DNA of 64,000 bases. Source: Telopea speciosissima (taxonomy: Eukaryota; Streptophyta; Magnoliopsida; Proteales; Proteaceae). Positions 35,401 to 48,190 of the stretch are shown here, piece after piece; the first letter of the stretch is position 1; each line of letters opens with the position of its first letter. The notes beneath the pieces were generated by a model. The model had not been told where the DNA came from. It made no database searches and saw nothing but the letters and a program-made list of their open reading frames with translations. Location: contig NC_057919.1 in assembly GCF_018873765.1 (NCBI RefSeq), forward strand, positions 63,750,484 to 63,814,483, read 5' to 3'. The translations under genes were made by a program, and so were the position numbers.

Positions 35401-36089
35401 ACGCTCCTGTCTGAGAATTTGAGAAAGTAAGAGAAGTTCCTTTCCAGTTCAGTACTTCAGTTTAGATCTAAAAGCAACAGGGGAGATGGATTCTATTCTC
35501 TTTACTATATTGTTGTGTTGTGACTTGTGAGTTGTAACCTAACTGTGCTAATTTCAGAAACCCAGAAGCTCTGTATCAATTCAACCATGGAAGAAGGTAA
35601 ATGAGAACACAGGTGCCTGAGAGAGACAATTTTAAGCAGGTAAACGACTCAGATGAGATAGATTTTAGCGACCCAGTTGAGCCCAGTTGTCATTTTGATT
35701 CGGGTTCTTAAAAACATTTCCATTTTCCAGGGTTTTGGGGAATCTGTACTATTTTTTTTCTACAGTGGGGTTGCAGTGGACAGTAGTGGTAGACTAGTAC
35801 TACTCACGATCGCTCCAAGATATTAATTGTTTCTTGCTTGGAAACATGGTGGATACAAACTAGGCCCCAATGGGAGAGATTTTATATAAAAATGATTTGG
35901 TTGGTTCTATCGGTTTTTGCGGCTTAATTTCGTTTTGTTTAATGTTTTCTGCATAATCCCTCCTATTTGTAATTGTTTACTTTTTTTTCTTAAATAGACG
36001 GCCAACTTCGGCGATCTTGAGCCATAAATTCTGCAATTAATTCGTTCCTTGCGTTGGTCACGTCTGTTCTTCCCTCTTCGGAAAGAAAA
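35401..36089 (+). promoter_or_regulatory. Probable 5' leader of the kinesin gene
   Basis: The DNA is less AT-rich and looks like transcribed leader. A possible 5'UTR intron runs from TTAAGCAG/GTAAAC (35641) to TTAAATAG (about 35997). The first in-frame ATG of the long open frame is at 36090. The exact transcript start and leader splicing are inferred. Confidence 0.35.
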
Positions 36090-38882
36090 ATGTTCATTTC
36101 TAGAGAAGAAGAAGAGATTTCTTTGCCTCCAGAGATGGTTACCGAGTCAATGGAAGTGGCATCCCACCTGTGCTCCAACCCAGATCCATTCGATGGGCTT
36201 CCACCGGTTTCTGAACTTCTCATATCGCCTCCTACTCCGGCGGTTTATATGGATGTGAATGTGGTTCCAGAGCATGAAAAGGAATCGCTTGAACGAACAA
36301 TCTTGAATCTCGAAGGTAATGTTTGTTTCCTCACTTGGGTTTTGTTAACTCCCGCTTCTGCTGCTGCCGAAATGTCTCGAGTTTGATTTTATTTTGCAGG
36401 AGAGATATTGGAACTGAGGTCGAAGCTGAGATCTTTGGATGAGAAGCGGAGAGAAGCTCTGAATAAGATACTTGACCTAAAAGGTAGTTGATTGTACACC
36501 TCTTACTTGGTTTAGTTGCTATGAATCTCTGAACATTATTATGTTTTTTCTTCAAGTAACTGAGTCCGGTTTCCAGGTAGCATCAGAGTCTTCTGTAGGG
36601 TTCGACCTATTCAATCTACTGATATGAGAAGAACTCGAGAACCCATTTCCGCTGGATCAGATAAAATTGTGGTTAGGTCGGCCGGAAGTCGTAAAGAATA
36701 CGGTTTTGATAAAGTGTTTACTCAAGAGGCAAGCCAAGGTGGGTTTCCCAATATTGAAATCTGTTTATATGAAGTTCAATATTTATCCATTTCTAGCCAA
36801 AGTAACAAAGCTCTTGCCTGATTGAGAATCCTACAGAGGATGTCTTTGTGGAGGTTGAACCAATAATCAGATCTGCACTTGACGGGCACAATGTATGCAT
36901 TTTAGCATATGGGCAAACTGGTACTGGGAAGACATTTACTATGGTGAGTAACTGAAATGTGATTTAGCTACTTCGGTATATCTATGGTGTTGATTTGTCC
37001 TCATTTATCAATTAGCATTCACAAATGGTGATTCTGAGATAATTCTATAGGAGGGATCAAATGATCAATTGGGGATTGTTCCTCGGGCACTAGAAGAGCT
37101 CTTCCGTCAGGCTTCTCAGGATAGCTCGGCTTCATTTAATTTCTCAATGAGCATGTTGGAGGTTTACATGGGTAGTCTCAGGGATTTACTGGCCCCAAAG
37201 CCATCTGCTAGAGCTTATGAAATTTCCTCTAATAAATGGTAATTAAAAGCTTCAATTCAGCAAATTTGCAGGGTATTTATCTGGTTGCTTACTGTAGTTT
37301 TTCTTGTGCAACAGCAATCTGAACATTCAGACAGACCCAAATGGAGCTGTGGAAATTGAGAAGCTCACGGATGTGACTATCTCTGATTTTACACAAGCAA
37401 ATCGGTGGTACACAAAAGGGAGGCGTGCAAGATCGACATCATGGACGAATGTAAATGAGGCATCTAGTAGATCCCACTGGTGGGTTCCCTGGCTTCTCCT
37501 GTTGTTGAGTTTCTCTGATGAATTATTTTGGATAGGTAATTATATTGTCTGTTTTAGTTCTATATATCTAGCTTAACTAGAGTTACGATTGGGCGATCAT
37601 GGAGTCTGGCGGAAGGTAAAACAGAAGTCAGCAAACTGTGGATGGTGGACCTTGGAGGAAGTGAACGATTGTTGAAGACGGGAGCGGTTGGGCAGACTCT
37701 TGATGAGGGAAAAGCCATAAATCTCTCTCTCTCAGCTTTGGCGGATGTAATTGCAGCCCTCAAAAGAAAGCTTCGTCACATCCCTTACAGGCAAGTTCTC
37801 CTTTACAAAATTGCGGTTAGTTTTTGACTTGTATTCTTCCTTAATTGGTGGGTAAATTGGCCCCAACCATGATGTACAGTTGCAAGTTGCAACACAAGGA
37901 TCCCAAACTCCGGGGAGAAGCCCCCAAACATGGTTTCATTTCTTCCCTTGCAATCAAGGAATCTTCTAGTTTAACATGGTACATGTATCTTTTGTTGCAG
38001 AAATAGCAAGCTAACACAAATTCTCAAAGATTCCCTTGGCAATAGTTCAAAGGCACTGATGCTTGTGCATATAAGCCCATGCGAGGAAGATGTTGCTGAA
38101 ACAACCTGTTCCTTAAACTTTGCGAAGAGGGCGAGAGCGGTAGTGTCCAACAGAGAATTTCCAGAGGTATTCCAAGTTCAGAACAATTTCTTAGTTATGC
38201 ATGTCTCTTGGAGTTTTTAATCAGCACTGCCTTTGTTTAGGAATTGAAGAAGCAGCAGGAAAAGAGGATGTCTGAGCTCCATGAAGAAATGAGAGAAGCT
38301 GAAGAAGAATGTCAGAAACTAAGGAACAAATTACAGAAAGCTGAGTTTCTGTTACATAAAAATAAGAAGCTTTTCTCAACCACATATCAGGTTCTTGAAC
38401 ATCCAGATGAGATGCCAGTAAACCACATAGAGGATCTTAAAGAAGTCATAGCAACTCCTCGAACAGCTGATAGAGCAGTTCGAAAAAACATGTCTTGTTC
38501 TTTGCCTCGTTTCATGACTTCTACTGTTGCAAGTCGCCAAAGGCATAGTGCTGCAGATGGAGAAATTAATGGAAGAACGAATGGAGAAATTAATGGAAGG
38601 GTGAGAATTTCAAGATTAGGGCTAGGGGCTAGAAGTTCAATCCTGTTTACAGGGTCCCAGTCCCTTAGTTATTCAGATGCTCATTTCAAAGTAAGCTTAC
38701 AAAATTCAAATAAGAAGTCCCGGCATGGAGAACCAAAGAATTTGCTTACAGAGAGTCCTGATTTCAATGGCTTGGAGTCAAGGACGTCCTCTATACCACA
38801 ATACAAAAGAGTTACTAGTTCTTACTCGAATTTGAGAGTCACGCAGTGTCACCATAGAAGAAGGATGTCTGATCTGATCTAA
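36090..38882 (+). CDS. Kinesin-14-type motor protein (KIN-14 family)
   Basis: Nine coding exons: 36090-36315, 36400-36483, 36577-36738, 36837-36943, 37051-37238, 37315-37479, 37572-37790, 38001-38166, 38241-38882. Together they give 652 aa in one unbroken frame. Residues ~70-105 form a coiled-coil neck leading into [11 protein letters not shown], the junction typical of minus-end-directed kinesin-14 motors. The motor has the ATP P-loop GQTGTGKT (~183-190), switch I NEASSRSH (303-310) and switch II DLGGSE (337-342). A short coiled coil (~440-490) and a basic serine-rich tail follow. It should hydrolyse ATP and move on or bundle microtubules. It resembles the plant KIN-14S/T group by its length and internal motor, but the subgroup is inferred. 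The intron after 37790 has a GC donor. Confidence 0.92.
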
Positions 38883-41800
38883 ATGAAGGGAACCCTGTAA
38901 CAGAGTTTTTTCTAACTTTTGTAAAATTTGTTTTCTTGTCATGTTTTTATTTTATTGAGTTTATGTAGTTCTGATGGTGTCACTTTTCATGTACACAGCA
39001 GTGTCTCCCCTTTTACTGTGAGATCTGTTATATATTTGTGTGTATAATCCTCAAGAACCACTTGGGGCAGAGCTTTCTGATGTTTCTTTGATTGTTGTCA
39101 ACATATTTGAGAACTGTATTGTACCTTCGTTTGGACTTTGTCTTGACAATCAATTTTTTTTGTCTTGTTATTTATGTGCCCATTGATCCTAAATCATTTA
39201 ATCAGATACTGTTGCCTTGGAAGTGTTATTGAATGGAGAACAGAATAAGAAAACAAACATGCACAAGAGAGACCTGGGGGTGAAGGAAAAAAAAGTAAAA
39301 GAATGAACAAAAGGAAAAGAGAAGGTGCGTTTTAAGTTTCACCTTATCGTTAAAATTATTTCTGCTTGCTAGCTAGATTCTCAGTTACAGCTTGTCAATT
39401 GAAGACACTAGACTGAAAGAGTTTTAGCCAATTTGTGCATATTAAATCTTATGATTTATCATATATATAAACCTACATAAAAAATGTAAACAAATTGTGA
39501 ACATTCAAAAATAAACAATTTAATGATTAGTTTTTACATGCAACTGTGCTGTAAAGTATCTGATTATAGTTGTAGGGCATTCATGCTAATATGGAGGAGG
39601 TAGGTGTTGGTGTCATGTGGATTCCATTATTTGATTTCGCTATGTTTGCATGTCATAACTCATAACTAGCTTTCTAAATCACTTGCCTATTTAGATCCTA
39701 GAAGTATTATCTTTTGAAACTTCTCCTAAGAAACTCAAAAAGAAAAAATTCCTTGCACAATCAGCTCAATAGATTGCCACATTAATTTACTTGAACTCAA
39801 AATATCACTTATCAAATGATCCTAACTATTTGTTAAATTGACTTGTTTTTGGGTGGTTGGTAAGGTAAATTCGTATATAGGTGTCTCAACCTTAGATCGG
39901 AATTCAGGAACATTGACTTGATCAACTGATTAAATAGTCACAGTTTCAATGTTCAGGAACATCTTTTGAAATAATCTCTCCGCTTTTCCTCATAAAGAGT
40001 TTGGTGGATTTTGAGCTCTTTACTAGTTCATGGCATCGCCGTTCATATGACTGTTAATTGTGATTAATTTAATATTATAAATGTATGTACTCAACTCATG
40101 AAGCCTTATTCCAATTACTTTGGTTCAGCATCATGAATCCTTCCTCCATCCACTCTGTTAAAGGACATATCTGCTGTTAGCTCTCAACCTTACCTGGGAA
40201 GATGTATAATGACCAGACACCCTGGCCACTTATTTGCAGTTCCAAAAACTGGTTCTGAATTTATTTCTCTTCTAAAGAACTTCTGTTATGCTTTTATTTG
40301 GTTTTTGAGGTATGTTGATTTAGATATTCATATCAAGAAGTTGGCAGCCAAGTGTTTCTCTTCTTTCTTAAACAGATCATATTTTTTTCATGTGGTATTT
40401 TGTGGGAGCAGTGATATGTACTGAAGGCACAGTTTGAATTGGTCAACACCATGTTATCTACCCTCTGTGAGCTTGAATGGTGTTGACATGTGATACCTTT
40501 TACATTTCATTTCCTGAACAGTGCAAAAAATAATTTAGTCAATGGGCTTGTTTATTATTTACCAAAGAACCATTGGAGGGGCCTTGTTGTCTTGTTTATT
40601 TATTGATTATTTGCTGCTTGTGCATATTTTTCTGTTGTGGCTGGTGATCGATGAAGCTGATTCTCGTTATTCGATAAAGCATGCAGGAGGTAATAGATAT
40701 TTTAATGACAGGAATAAGGATCAAACACAACTCTTCTTTTTTACAGGAACTCTGATACTAAGACCAGCACTGAGATGATGATGGGAAAACAATTGAAAGT
40801 TATGCTTTAGTTTTTCTAGCATGAAAGAAGGGAGAACTAAATTTTCTTGCTTACTCCTATGCCTAAAAGCAAAATGAATGACAGATAATATATAAATTAT
40901 TCTTTGGACTTTCCTTCTAACTCTAGTTTCCAAAGAACAGTATCATCATTTTATATATTGGACGATAGTATTTCATCCTTCCATGGGTCGTATTATATTT
41001 TTTCATTTTTGCATACCTGGTCAACACCACAAACTGTCTTGAGAGTATATATACACCCAGTACCTAGAATAGTAGAATGTAAAAACAAGGGATGTAGTGA
41101 AGTGACTGATTTTTTGTTTTGGGGGGGGGGGGTGTGGTGAAAGTAAAGTGACTAATATCATCACTTTTGGTGTCTGGTATGTTGCGGAATATCATGATAT
41201 AACTTATAACTTGATGTTGCAGGCCAAGTCTGAAACCATTTTTGGTATGATCAGAACTGTTGCTATGTTGCACTTTTATCCAATACCATTTTATGTTGAT
41301 GAGTGTTACTGCCTAGTTGAATCACATACCATGCACGTAAGATGGAATTAACATATCCCTCATTCTGTTGTCACATTATTTATGTATCACCTTTAAAAGT
41401 GCATTGCTAGCTTGACTACTTGATGCATATTGCTGTACAAACTATGGAGAAATATTTTGTATTCCTTGTTAGGTTAATTCATCTTATATGGTGTTTCAGC
41501 CCTCCACTGTGCATGTGTGTCTGCTTTTTTGGCCCTCTACCATGTAATGAACCAGTGAACTGATCTGACTGGTTCTAAAGTCTTACTATTTGAGTAAGAA
41601 ACTGGAGATAGTTTTAACTGTAGTTGCTGTATTAGAGAGGGATCGGTTTCTTTGGTGAAGCTCTAGCAAAACTCAAAAATCACAACAGCAGTTGCTGAAG
41701 CGCCAGGTCCCTCCAGTAGGATCTAACTGAGAAGATTCCTGGACAGAAGTAATGGGATCCTTGTGGCAGACAAGTTTAGGATGTAGGAACCTAGGAAATT

Positions 41801-42450
41801 TTGTTCAACGCCAGTTAGGGGCTTTTCTCTGTTACTTTGATTTTTCCCATTAGCAGGCTTGGTCATGGATTCAGACCATTCATGTTGTGATTTTTCTCTT
41901 CCAGAAAAGTGGTAGTGTTTTCATATTGGAGTAAACAAAAAACTATATCCTACAACATTTCACGTCCTTGTCAACAATAATGAAAAGATCCAGAGAGTTT
42001 TTTTTTGGGGGGGGACTCCAATCCAGTGAAATTTGATTTACAGAAAACACAGTATGCAGAATGTTTAGGCTACATTGTTGGGAGAATATCCACCACCTGA
42101 TCTTATTTGAGTAGAATTCACCTGCAGTTTCCAAGCACCAGCTTGGTTTTTCATGGGTTCACAATAATGAAACCTCAAATGACAGTTTTTCCCCTGCCTC
42201 AGCGAAGCCAAGGACAGCTTCATTAACTATTGAAGCAAAGACATTGGCAGCAAGCCTGTACTTGTTCTTTTAACATAACACTATTATGCTCCTCTCCCAA
42301 GTGCTGGAACTTGAAGCGGAATCTAGGTTTAGTTTTGAATTTGAGCAATGAGAACTCGTCCCTACAAATTCTTGCATATCTAATCAATTTCTATGTTTGA
42401 TGTGATCGAACGTAACTGAGATATTCATCACCGCTGACCACATCTCCTGG
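38883..42450. other. Kinesin 3'UTR and gene-free DNA
   Basis: The 3'UTR probably ends within a few hundred bases of the stop. The rest is T-rich, with a poly-G run at 41121-41132. No gene family, inverted-repeat element or LTR is recognised. The small open frames do not resemble proteins. Confidence 0.4.
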
Positions 42451-42455
42451 GTATA

Positions 42456-43110
42456 TGATGCAGCCTCATTGGAAGCTACGGATCGGGAGAATCGAAATCA
42501 CGTTCCCTATGTGACTAGGAATTGATCAATCGAACATGAAGATAAAAATTGCAACGGAAACTCCAATTGAGAGTTCCAAATACTCAACTGAGCAATTTTC
42601 ATTAAACTTCATAATCTGCCTTCATTCAATCATGGAGGATTACATATATAGACTTTGAGCTGAGTATGAATAAGGAAGAAAAGCTTTCAATCTCTAATCT
42701 TCAATCAGCCAAAAAGACTTCAATCAGAATCTCCAATCAGCCAAAATACTTCAATCAGAATCCAATCTTTTCTTCAATCAACCCAATATACTCTCAATCA
42801 GAAATCCACTCTTCAATCCAATCTTTAATCAAATCTTCAATCAACCCAATATACTAGCTAGCTGATTGATCCTTTATTTATTTAGGCATTATTTATTTAG
42901 AAACTGAGATCATCCCAAATCAGTCCAAATCTTCCTTCTTTTAGGTGCAACTTCTTTCCTTAAAATTATTGGGAAGATAAGGAATGGATGGACTATCCTT
43001 GCAGGGGCTGTCCTTGCCTGGCATGCCTCTCCTTGACCCGAACCGATCTTCGAAGAACCTTAGGGTGTGAGGTGGCGGCTTCTTCATGGTCCAGGTCCAG
43101 GGTGGCATCA
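42456..43110 (-). repeat. 3' LTR of the small LTR element (minus sense)
   Basis: 655 bp, TG...CA ends, closely similar to 43975-44631. It contains an AATCAGCCAAAATACTTCAATC-type repeated stretch (42690-42850), where the two LTRs differ most. Confidence 0.88.
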
Positions 43111-43974
43111 TTCCCTTCAGGTTGAAAAAGAGTTCATCCTCGAACTCTTGCCCCGATCAATGGTATTCGTCGTCCACCGGGATCAAATTGGAACCAAGCA
43201 AATTCATTGTTGTAGTCTCCAATTGAATTAAACAAAATTTGCATATCAACTTCAGATTTGACAGTGATATCGAATGAGGTGCTCACGACTCAAATGAATG
43301 ACGTGTTGAAATATGGATTTTTGGTAAAGCTCATAATTCGAACAAATTGAGATAGAGATGTGAAATTGATAAATGTCAAATACGGATCATCATACGTACT
43401 GGCAATGTCGAACCATTGAAACGAGAGGGGATCATGGGTCGTGACCTCACTGTGATGCGGGCAGAAATGTTGTGCTTTTGAAACGTAATCTGGTTCAAGA
43501 CTTTCAAAACTACCGTGTTCATCGATGTACTCATCCTGGTACTCATCGAAAATTGGGGGTTTATTGAAATCAACCTGAACAATGATTCGTTCGTCTGCAA
43601 CATCATCGTTGTCGTATGAATTTCACTTGTGTTGATATCCTCCATGGGAGTTGTACGACCACCTCTATGCCTGGGCATCATCACAACTACTTGCTCTCCA
43701 CCATGTTGGTTCCCATTCCGGTGTGGCCTCCTCTTCGGGACAGGTTGTGCGTCGCCGGATGAAGGTGAGTCGGGATCGGTCGTCTCCTCATTCAGATTCG
43801 GAAGTCTCGATTCATTCTCAAAGCTTCATTCTCACGTCGCAGGGTAGCAATTTCTTGGTGCAGGCGCAAGTTTTCTTCCCTTGCATTGATATCCTCGACG
43901 GGGATTGTACGGGTAGCTTGTCGGGGCGCCATTACAGTCTTCTACTCTCGCAATCCTAGGCTCTGATAACCAAA

Positions 43975-44631
43975 TGATGCAGCATCATTGGAAGCTACGG
44001 ATCAGGAGAATCAAAATCACGTTCCCTACGTGACCAGGATTTGATTAATCGAACAAGAAAAACAAAATTGCAACGGAAACTCCAATTGAGAGTTCCAAAT
44101 ACTCAATTGAGCAATTTTCGTTAAACTTCATAATCTGCCTTCATTCAATCATGGAGGATTACATATATAGACTTTGAGCTGAGTATGAATAAGGAAGAAA
44201 AGAAAAGAAAGAAAAGATTATAATCTCTAATCTTCAATCAGCCAAAAATACTTTAATCAGAATCTCCAATCAGCCAAAATACTTCAATCAAAATCCAATA
44301 TTCTCTTCAATCAACCCAATATGCTCTCAATCAGAAATCCACTCTTCAATCAAATCTTCAATCAACCCAATATACTAGATAGCTGATTAATCCTTTATTT
44401 ATTTAGGCATCATTTATTTAGAAACTGAGATAATCTCAAATCAGTCCAAATCTTCCCTCTTTTAGGTGCAACTTTTTTCCTTAAAATTATTGGGAAGATA
44501 AGTAATGGATAGGCTATCCCTGCAGGGGCTGGCTTTGCCTGGCATGCCTCTCCTTGACCTGAACCGATCTTCGAAGAACCTTAGAGTGTGAGGTGGCGGC
44601 TTCTTCATGGTCCAGGTCCAGGGCTGCATCA
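43975..44631 (-). repeat. 5' LTR of the small LTR element (minus sense)
   Basis: 657 bp, next to the primer-binding site at 43956-43974. It aligns with the other LTR end to end, apart from small differences and one short insertion near 44200. Confidence 0.88.
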
Positions 44632-44636
44632 GTATA

Positions 44637-45821
44637 AGTGCAGCTCACTGGTCTGGTTTTGAAGTATATGTTTAGACCTGGACCATAATCATTGGCTTTT
44701 ATGAACATGATAGCCAAAGAAAAAGGACTCCAAGTTCCCTTCACCCACAGTGAAGATAGTCTCTTAATCCACAATATTTGACCATTGGATTGGACTGGGG
44801 AAGGCTAGTTTTAACTTCGTACAATAAGGGACGAGATTTAATGATGGAACACATCTGCTCAAGAGTCCAATCATAGAGTCACATCATGGTGGCTGAAGAG
44901 ATTTCGTTAAAGGTAATTTTTTGGCATAGTCAAAACTTAAACCGAAGATCCATAAATTGTAAGACTGCCAAAAGAAAAGAGAAAAAGAAGATCAAAAACT
45001 GATCTGATGCTCGTTGCTCCTTACACAAGGCAAAATGATGTAGTCTTTCTTCCTTTCCTGGAAGAAATCCACACTTGCAACCTATAGAGAAAAAAATTAG
45101 AGATGTTTCTTCTTCCTTAATAAAATAAAAGAGAACAAATAATTATGTTGTAGCACCAAGAAAATAAGAGTTGCATGTCTGGAGTTAATAATTGTCTAGT
45201 CCTAAGGTTTTCCCAGCATGTATTGACAATATGATTCTACTTTCCAATATGTTGTTAAGAAAACAACGCCCAAAATGGCGATTTGCAGAAGAAAAACGAA
45301 AAGAGAGAGAGCACACAACGCACAACATAGAGATTTATGTGGTTCACCCCTAAGATGGAAGCTACATCCACGGTCGAGCAGTAGAACAGGTTTCACTAAT
45401 TTTTCTTTGGAAATGTTACAAACCCTAATAACCCTATCTCAAAGAGATAAGAACATTATATAGGGAAGCCCTAACCCTAGAAAGTACAAAAGTGCCCCTA
45501 TCCCAAAATTGCCAAAAAAAAGGGCCAGACCAAAACATAACACATGGTTCGAAAGTACTCATTTCGAAGATCTCGACGAGCCCAACACAACTCTTAGAGC
45601 CTCGCCATTTTTTGGCATTCCGAGGTTGTTTTGAGGTCGAAACGGCCCTCCGAAGGTCTCAACCGCAGTTTTTGGACCAAATCAGGCTTCACCAACAACA
45701 TATATTTACACTAACACATGATTTGATCTGGTGGTTATCGTCTGCCTTAACCACCATCAGGACCTCAGCCTCCCCATGAACCACGACCCTACCAAGAAAA
45801 TTAGTACCACGACTATTACTG
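44637..45821. other. Repeat-like non-coding DNA
   Basis: The block at 45290-45480 (GAGATTTATGTGGTTCACCCC, GATGGAAGCTACATCCACGG, then a TATATAGGG motif) has the look of a plant LTR or leader region. The ends are not definable. No host gene is seen. Confidence 0.35.
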
Positions 45822-48190
45822 TCACTGTTTTAAAGCTGAATTATACTTAGAGTAAGTTGACTCAGATTTAGAGAACAAGGGAGACACAATACATTGAATC
45901 CAAGACAAAGCCTCATTTATGGATGACATCTTTTCTCCTTCAAGTATTTGTCTTTTGATGGGTTGAAGATCAGAGTCTAAACCAGACAAAATGTTAGTAA
46001 CTAAGAATTCAACACGTTGAGACTTTAGGACTTCATTATCAGTAAACAAAGATTGATATACGTTGAGTTCCTCCCATATGAACTTAAAGAACTATAGTAG
46101 TCGCCAACAGATTTTTCATTCTACGTAAAGGAGAAAAACTACTTAGATAAATCAAATACCCTGGACATGTTTTTGTCTTGAGAAAAACTCTCTTTGAGAT
46201 TGTCCCAGATGTAACGTTCTTCATGTATGGGTTAATACCAGTTATTGTGTGGGTCGAATTAGTGAATGAATATTGATTGGTAGGCTGGGTTAGATGAAGC
46301 CCAATACGGGAGTGATCTCTTAATGGGTATTGTGGGCTTCAGTTAACCGCCTTAAAGTGTAAAGATTAGTGGGTCTTATTATGGAAGATGTCTACTTGTA
46401 TTCAATTTTAGAGTTAATCCCTACTCCCCATCTATATAAAGGAAGCAACACGCATTAGTTGTTATCAATTCATAATTTACATAGAGAGGGCAATAGACGA
46501 GGCTGACAAGAGACAAAGTTATGGAGAATAAGAGAAGAAGAGAAACAAGTGTTCGAAGAATTTTTTAACAAACGACATGGATCTGAGTATGGTTCCAATT
46601 GAATCTCTATTATTGTATATTGATTGTATTCATTGATTCAACATGCTGATTCTATAAAACAATTCTAACAATTGATATCAGAGCCAAGTTATTTGAATCA
46701 TTGAACTAATGATGCTCTTAAGATTTTATTTTTATTATTTTGATCTATGGATAATGATACATAGATATTGATTTTGAAAAATTAATTTCTCTACATCTCT
46801 CTCTCCTATTTTCGATTACGGAACAAGTGAGAATGATGATACATAGATATTGATTTTAGAAAATTAATATTTCTTTTCTATTAACCACCTTAAAGTATAA
46901 AGATTAGTGGATTTTATTATAATTGGGCCTTATTATGGAAGAGGTCTACGTGTATTCTATTTTAGGGTTAGTCCCTACTCCCCATCTATATAAAGAAAGC
47001 AACACTCATTAGTTACAACCAATTCATAATTTATATAGAGAAGGGAGTAAACAAGACTGACAAGAGACAAAGTTGTGGAGAACAAGAGTAAAGAAAAAAA
47101 TGTTCGAAGAGTTCATTTATTCAACATGTTGATCCTATAAAATAATTCTAACAATTGGTATCAGAACCAGGTTGTTTAAATCATTGAACTAATGCTCTTG
47201 ATCTATAAAGATATATAAAATTTTGATTTTGAAAAATTAATTTCTCCGCAAAAGAAGAAAGGGATGATACATAAATATTGATTTTGAAAAATTAATATCT
47301 CTTCAGTTAACCGCTTTAAAATGTAAAGATTAGTGGGTCTTATTGTGGAAGATGTCTACTTGTATTCTATTTTCATCTATACGAAGAAAACAACACCCGT
47401 AAGTTGCAACTAATTCATAATTTACACAGAGAGGGGAGTAGGCAAGACTGACAAGAGACAAAGTTATGGAGAACAAGAGAATAAGAGAAAATAAGTGTTC
47501 GAAAAGTTCTTCAACAAACGATATGGATCCGAGTATGGTTCCAATCGAATCTCCATTACTGTATATTGATTGTGTTCATTGATTCAGTATGTTGATCCTA
47601 TAAAATAATTCTAACACCAGATATCCTTGGTTGTGATATGAAACATAATATTAGCAAATACAGAAGACTTCATATTATTCCACAGCCAACAAAGTACTAT
47701 GGCATTATTCACTGTCCAGTCAGGATACTCAGTACAAGTGATAGCAAGTGGTGGTTAGTTAAATAATCCATTTTTCATTTGACAGTGATATTATAATATT
47801 AGAGATGAAGAAAGATTGAAAAAGTAAAACTAGATTAAAAGTCCCAAAAGAATGGAGAAGTCGCAAGAGAGCTTCCTCCAGATAAAGCAAGAATGGTGGG
47901 GGCCATCATAACAGATGTACATTTGAGACCCTCCCTCACCCTCAAACCACCTTATATAGGCTAAGGTAGATGGAGGCGTTTCCTCGCCTTAAAACAATAT
48001 TTCATAGGTATAAAACATAATATTAACAACCACAGAAGGCTCCATACTATTCCACAACCAATCAAGTACTATGGTCAAGTACTATGGCATTGTCCACTAT
48101 CCATTCAGGATACTCAGTAGCAGTGATAACAGGTGGTGGTTTAGTCAAATAATTGATGTTCCATTTGACAGTGATATTACAACATTGGCT
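45822..48190 (-). pseudogene. Copia-type gag remnant, split by an LTR element
   Basis: In minus sense, 47760-47622 gives EYPDW, NNAIVLCWLWNNMKSSVFANIMF and TKDIW; the frame then continues at 46209 as DNLKESFSQDKNMSRVFDLS and on to 45822 as EFLVTNILSGLDSDLQPIKRQILEG. This is the typical plant Copia gag (UBN2/retrotran_gag) layout. The break between the two parts is the insertion at 46210-47616; removing it and one CCAGA copy restores the order. A second, duplicated piece of the gag start lies at about 48190-48000. There are stops and frameshifts, and no pol is attached. Confidence 0.75.
46210..47616 (+). mobile_element. LTR element with three LTR-like copies, TSD CCAGA
   Basis: Target duplication CCAGA is perfect (46205-46209 and 47617-47621). 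LTR-like copies end TTCTAACA at 46670, 47153 and 47616. The first two are followed by ATTGRTATCAGARCC, a primer-binding-site sequence. All copies share AAGATTAGTGGGTCTTATTATGG-type sequence, CCCATCTATATAAAG (TATA) and GACAAGAGACAAAGTT. The internal spacers are only 150-220 bp and non-coding. It looks like a non-autonomous element that has gained an extra LTR by unequal recombination. Confidence 0.75.

Larger units (their letters stand above)
42456..44631 (-). mobile_element. Small non-autonomous LTR retrotransposon (TRIM/LARD-like), TSD GTATA
   Basis: Two highly similar LTRs (42456-43110 and 43975-44631, about 656 bp each, TGATGCAGC...GCATCA) enclose an 864-bp internal region. A perfect 5-bp duplication GTATA flanks the whole (42451-42455 and 44632-44636). 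GGCTCTGATAACCAAA directly before the right LTR is the complement of an initiator-Met primer-binding site (TTGGTTATCAGAGCC), so the element reads on the minus strand. The polypurine tract (CCTGAAGGGAA in minus sense) abuts the left LTR. The internal region has only a gag-like start (MAPRQATRTIPVEDINAREE) that soon stops. No pol is present, so it would need enzymes from another element. Confidence 0.9.

Noticed and set aside
39200..42200. Possible small gene downstream of the kinesin gene
   Set aside because: The open frames are short and T-rich, lack family resemblance, and show no consistent splice-joined frame.
43376..43684. 102-codon minus-strand frame inside the small LTR element
   Set aside because: The gag-like start upstream has already hit a stop; this stretch has no recognisable domain and is probably non-coding internal sequence.
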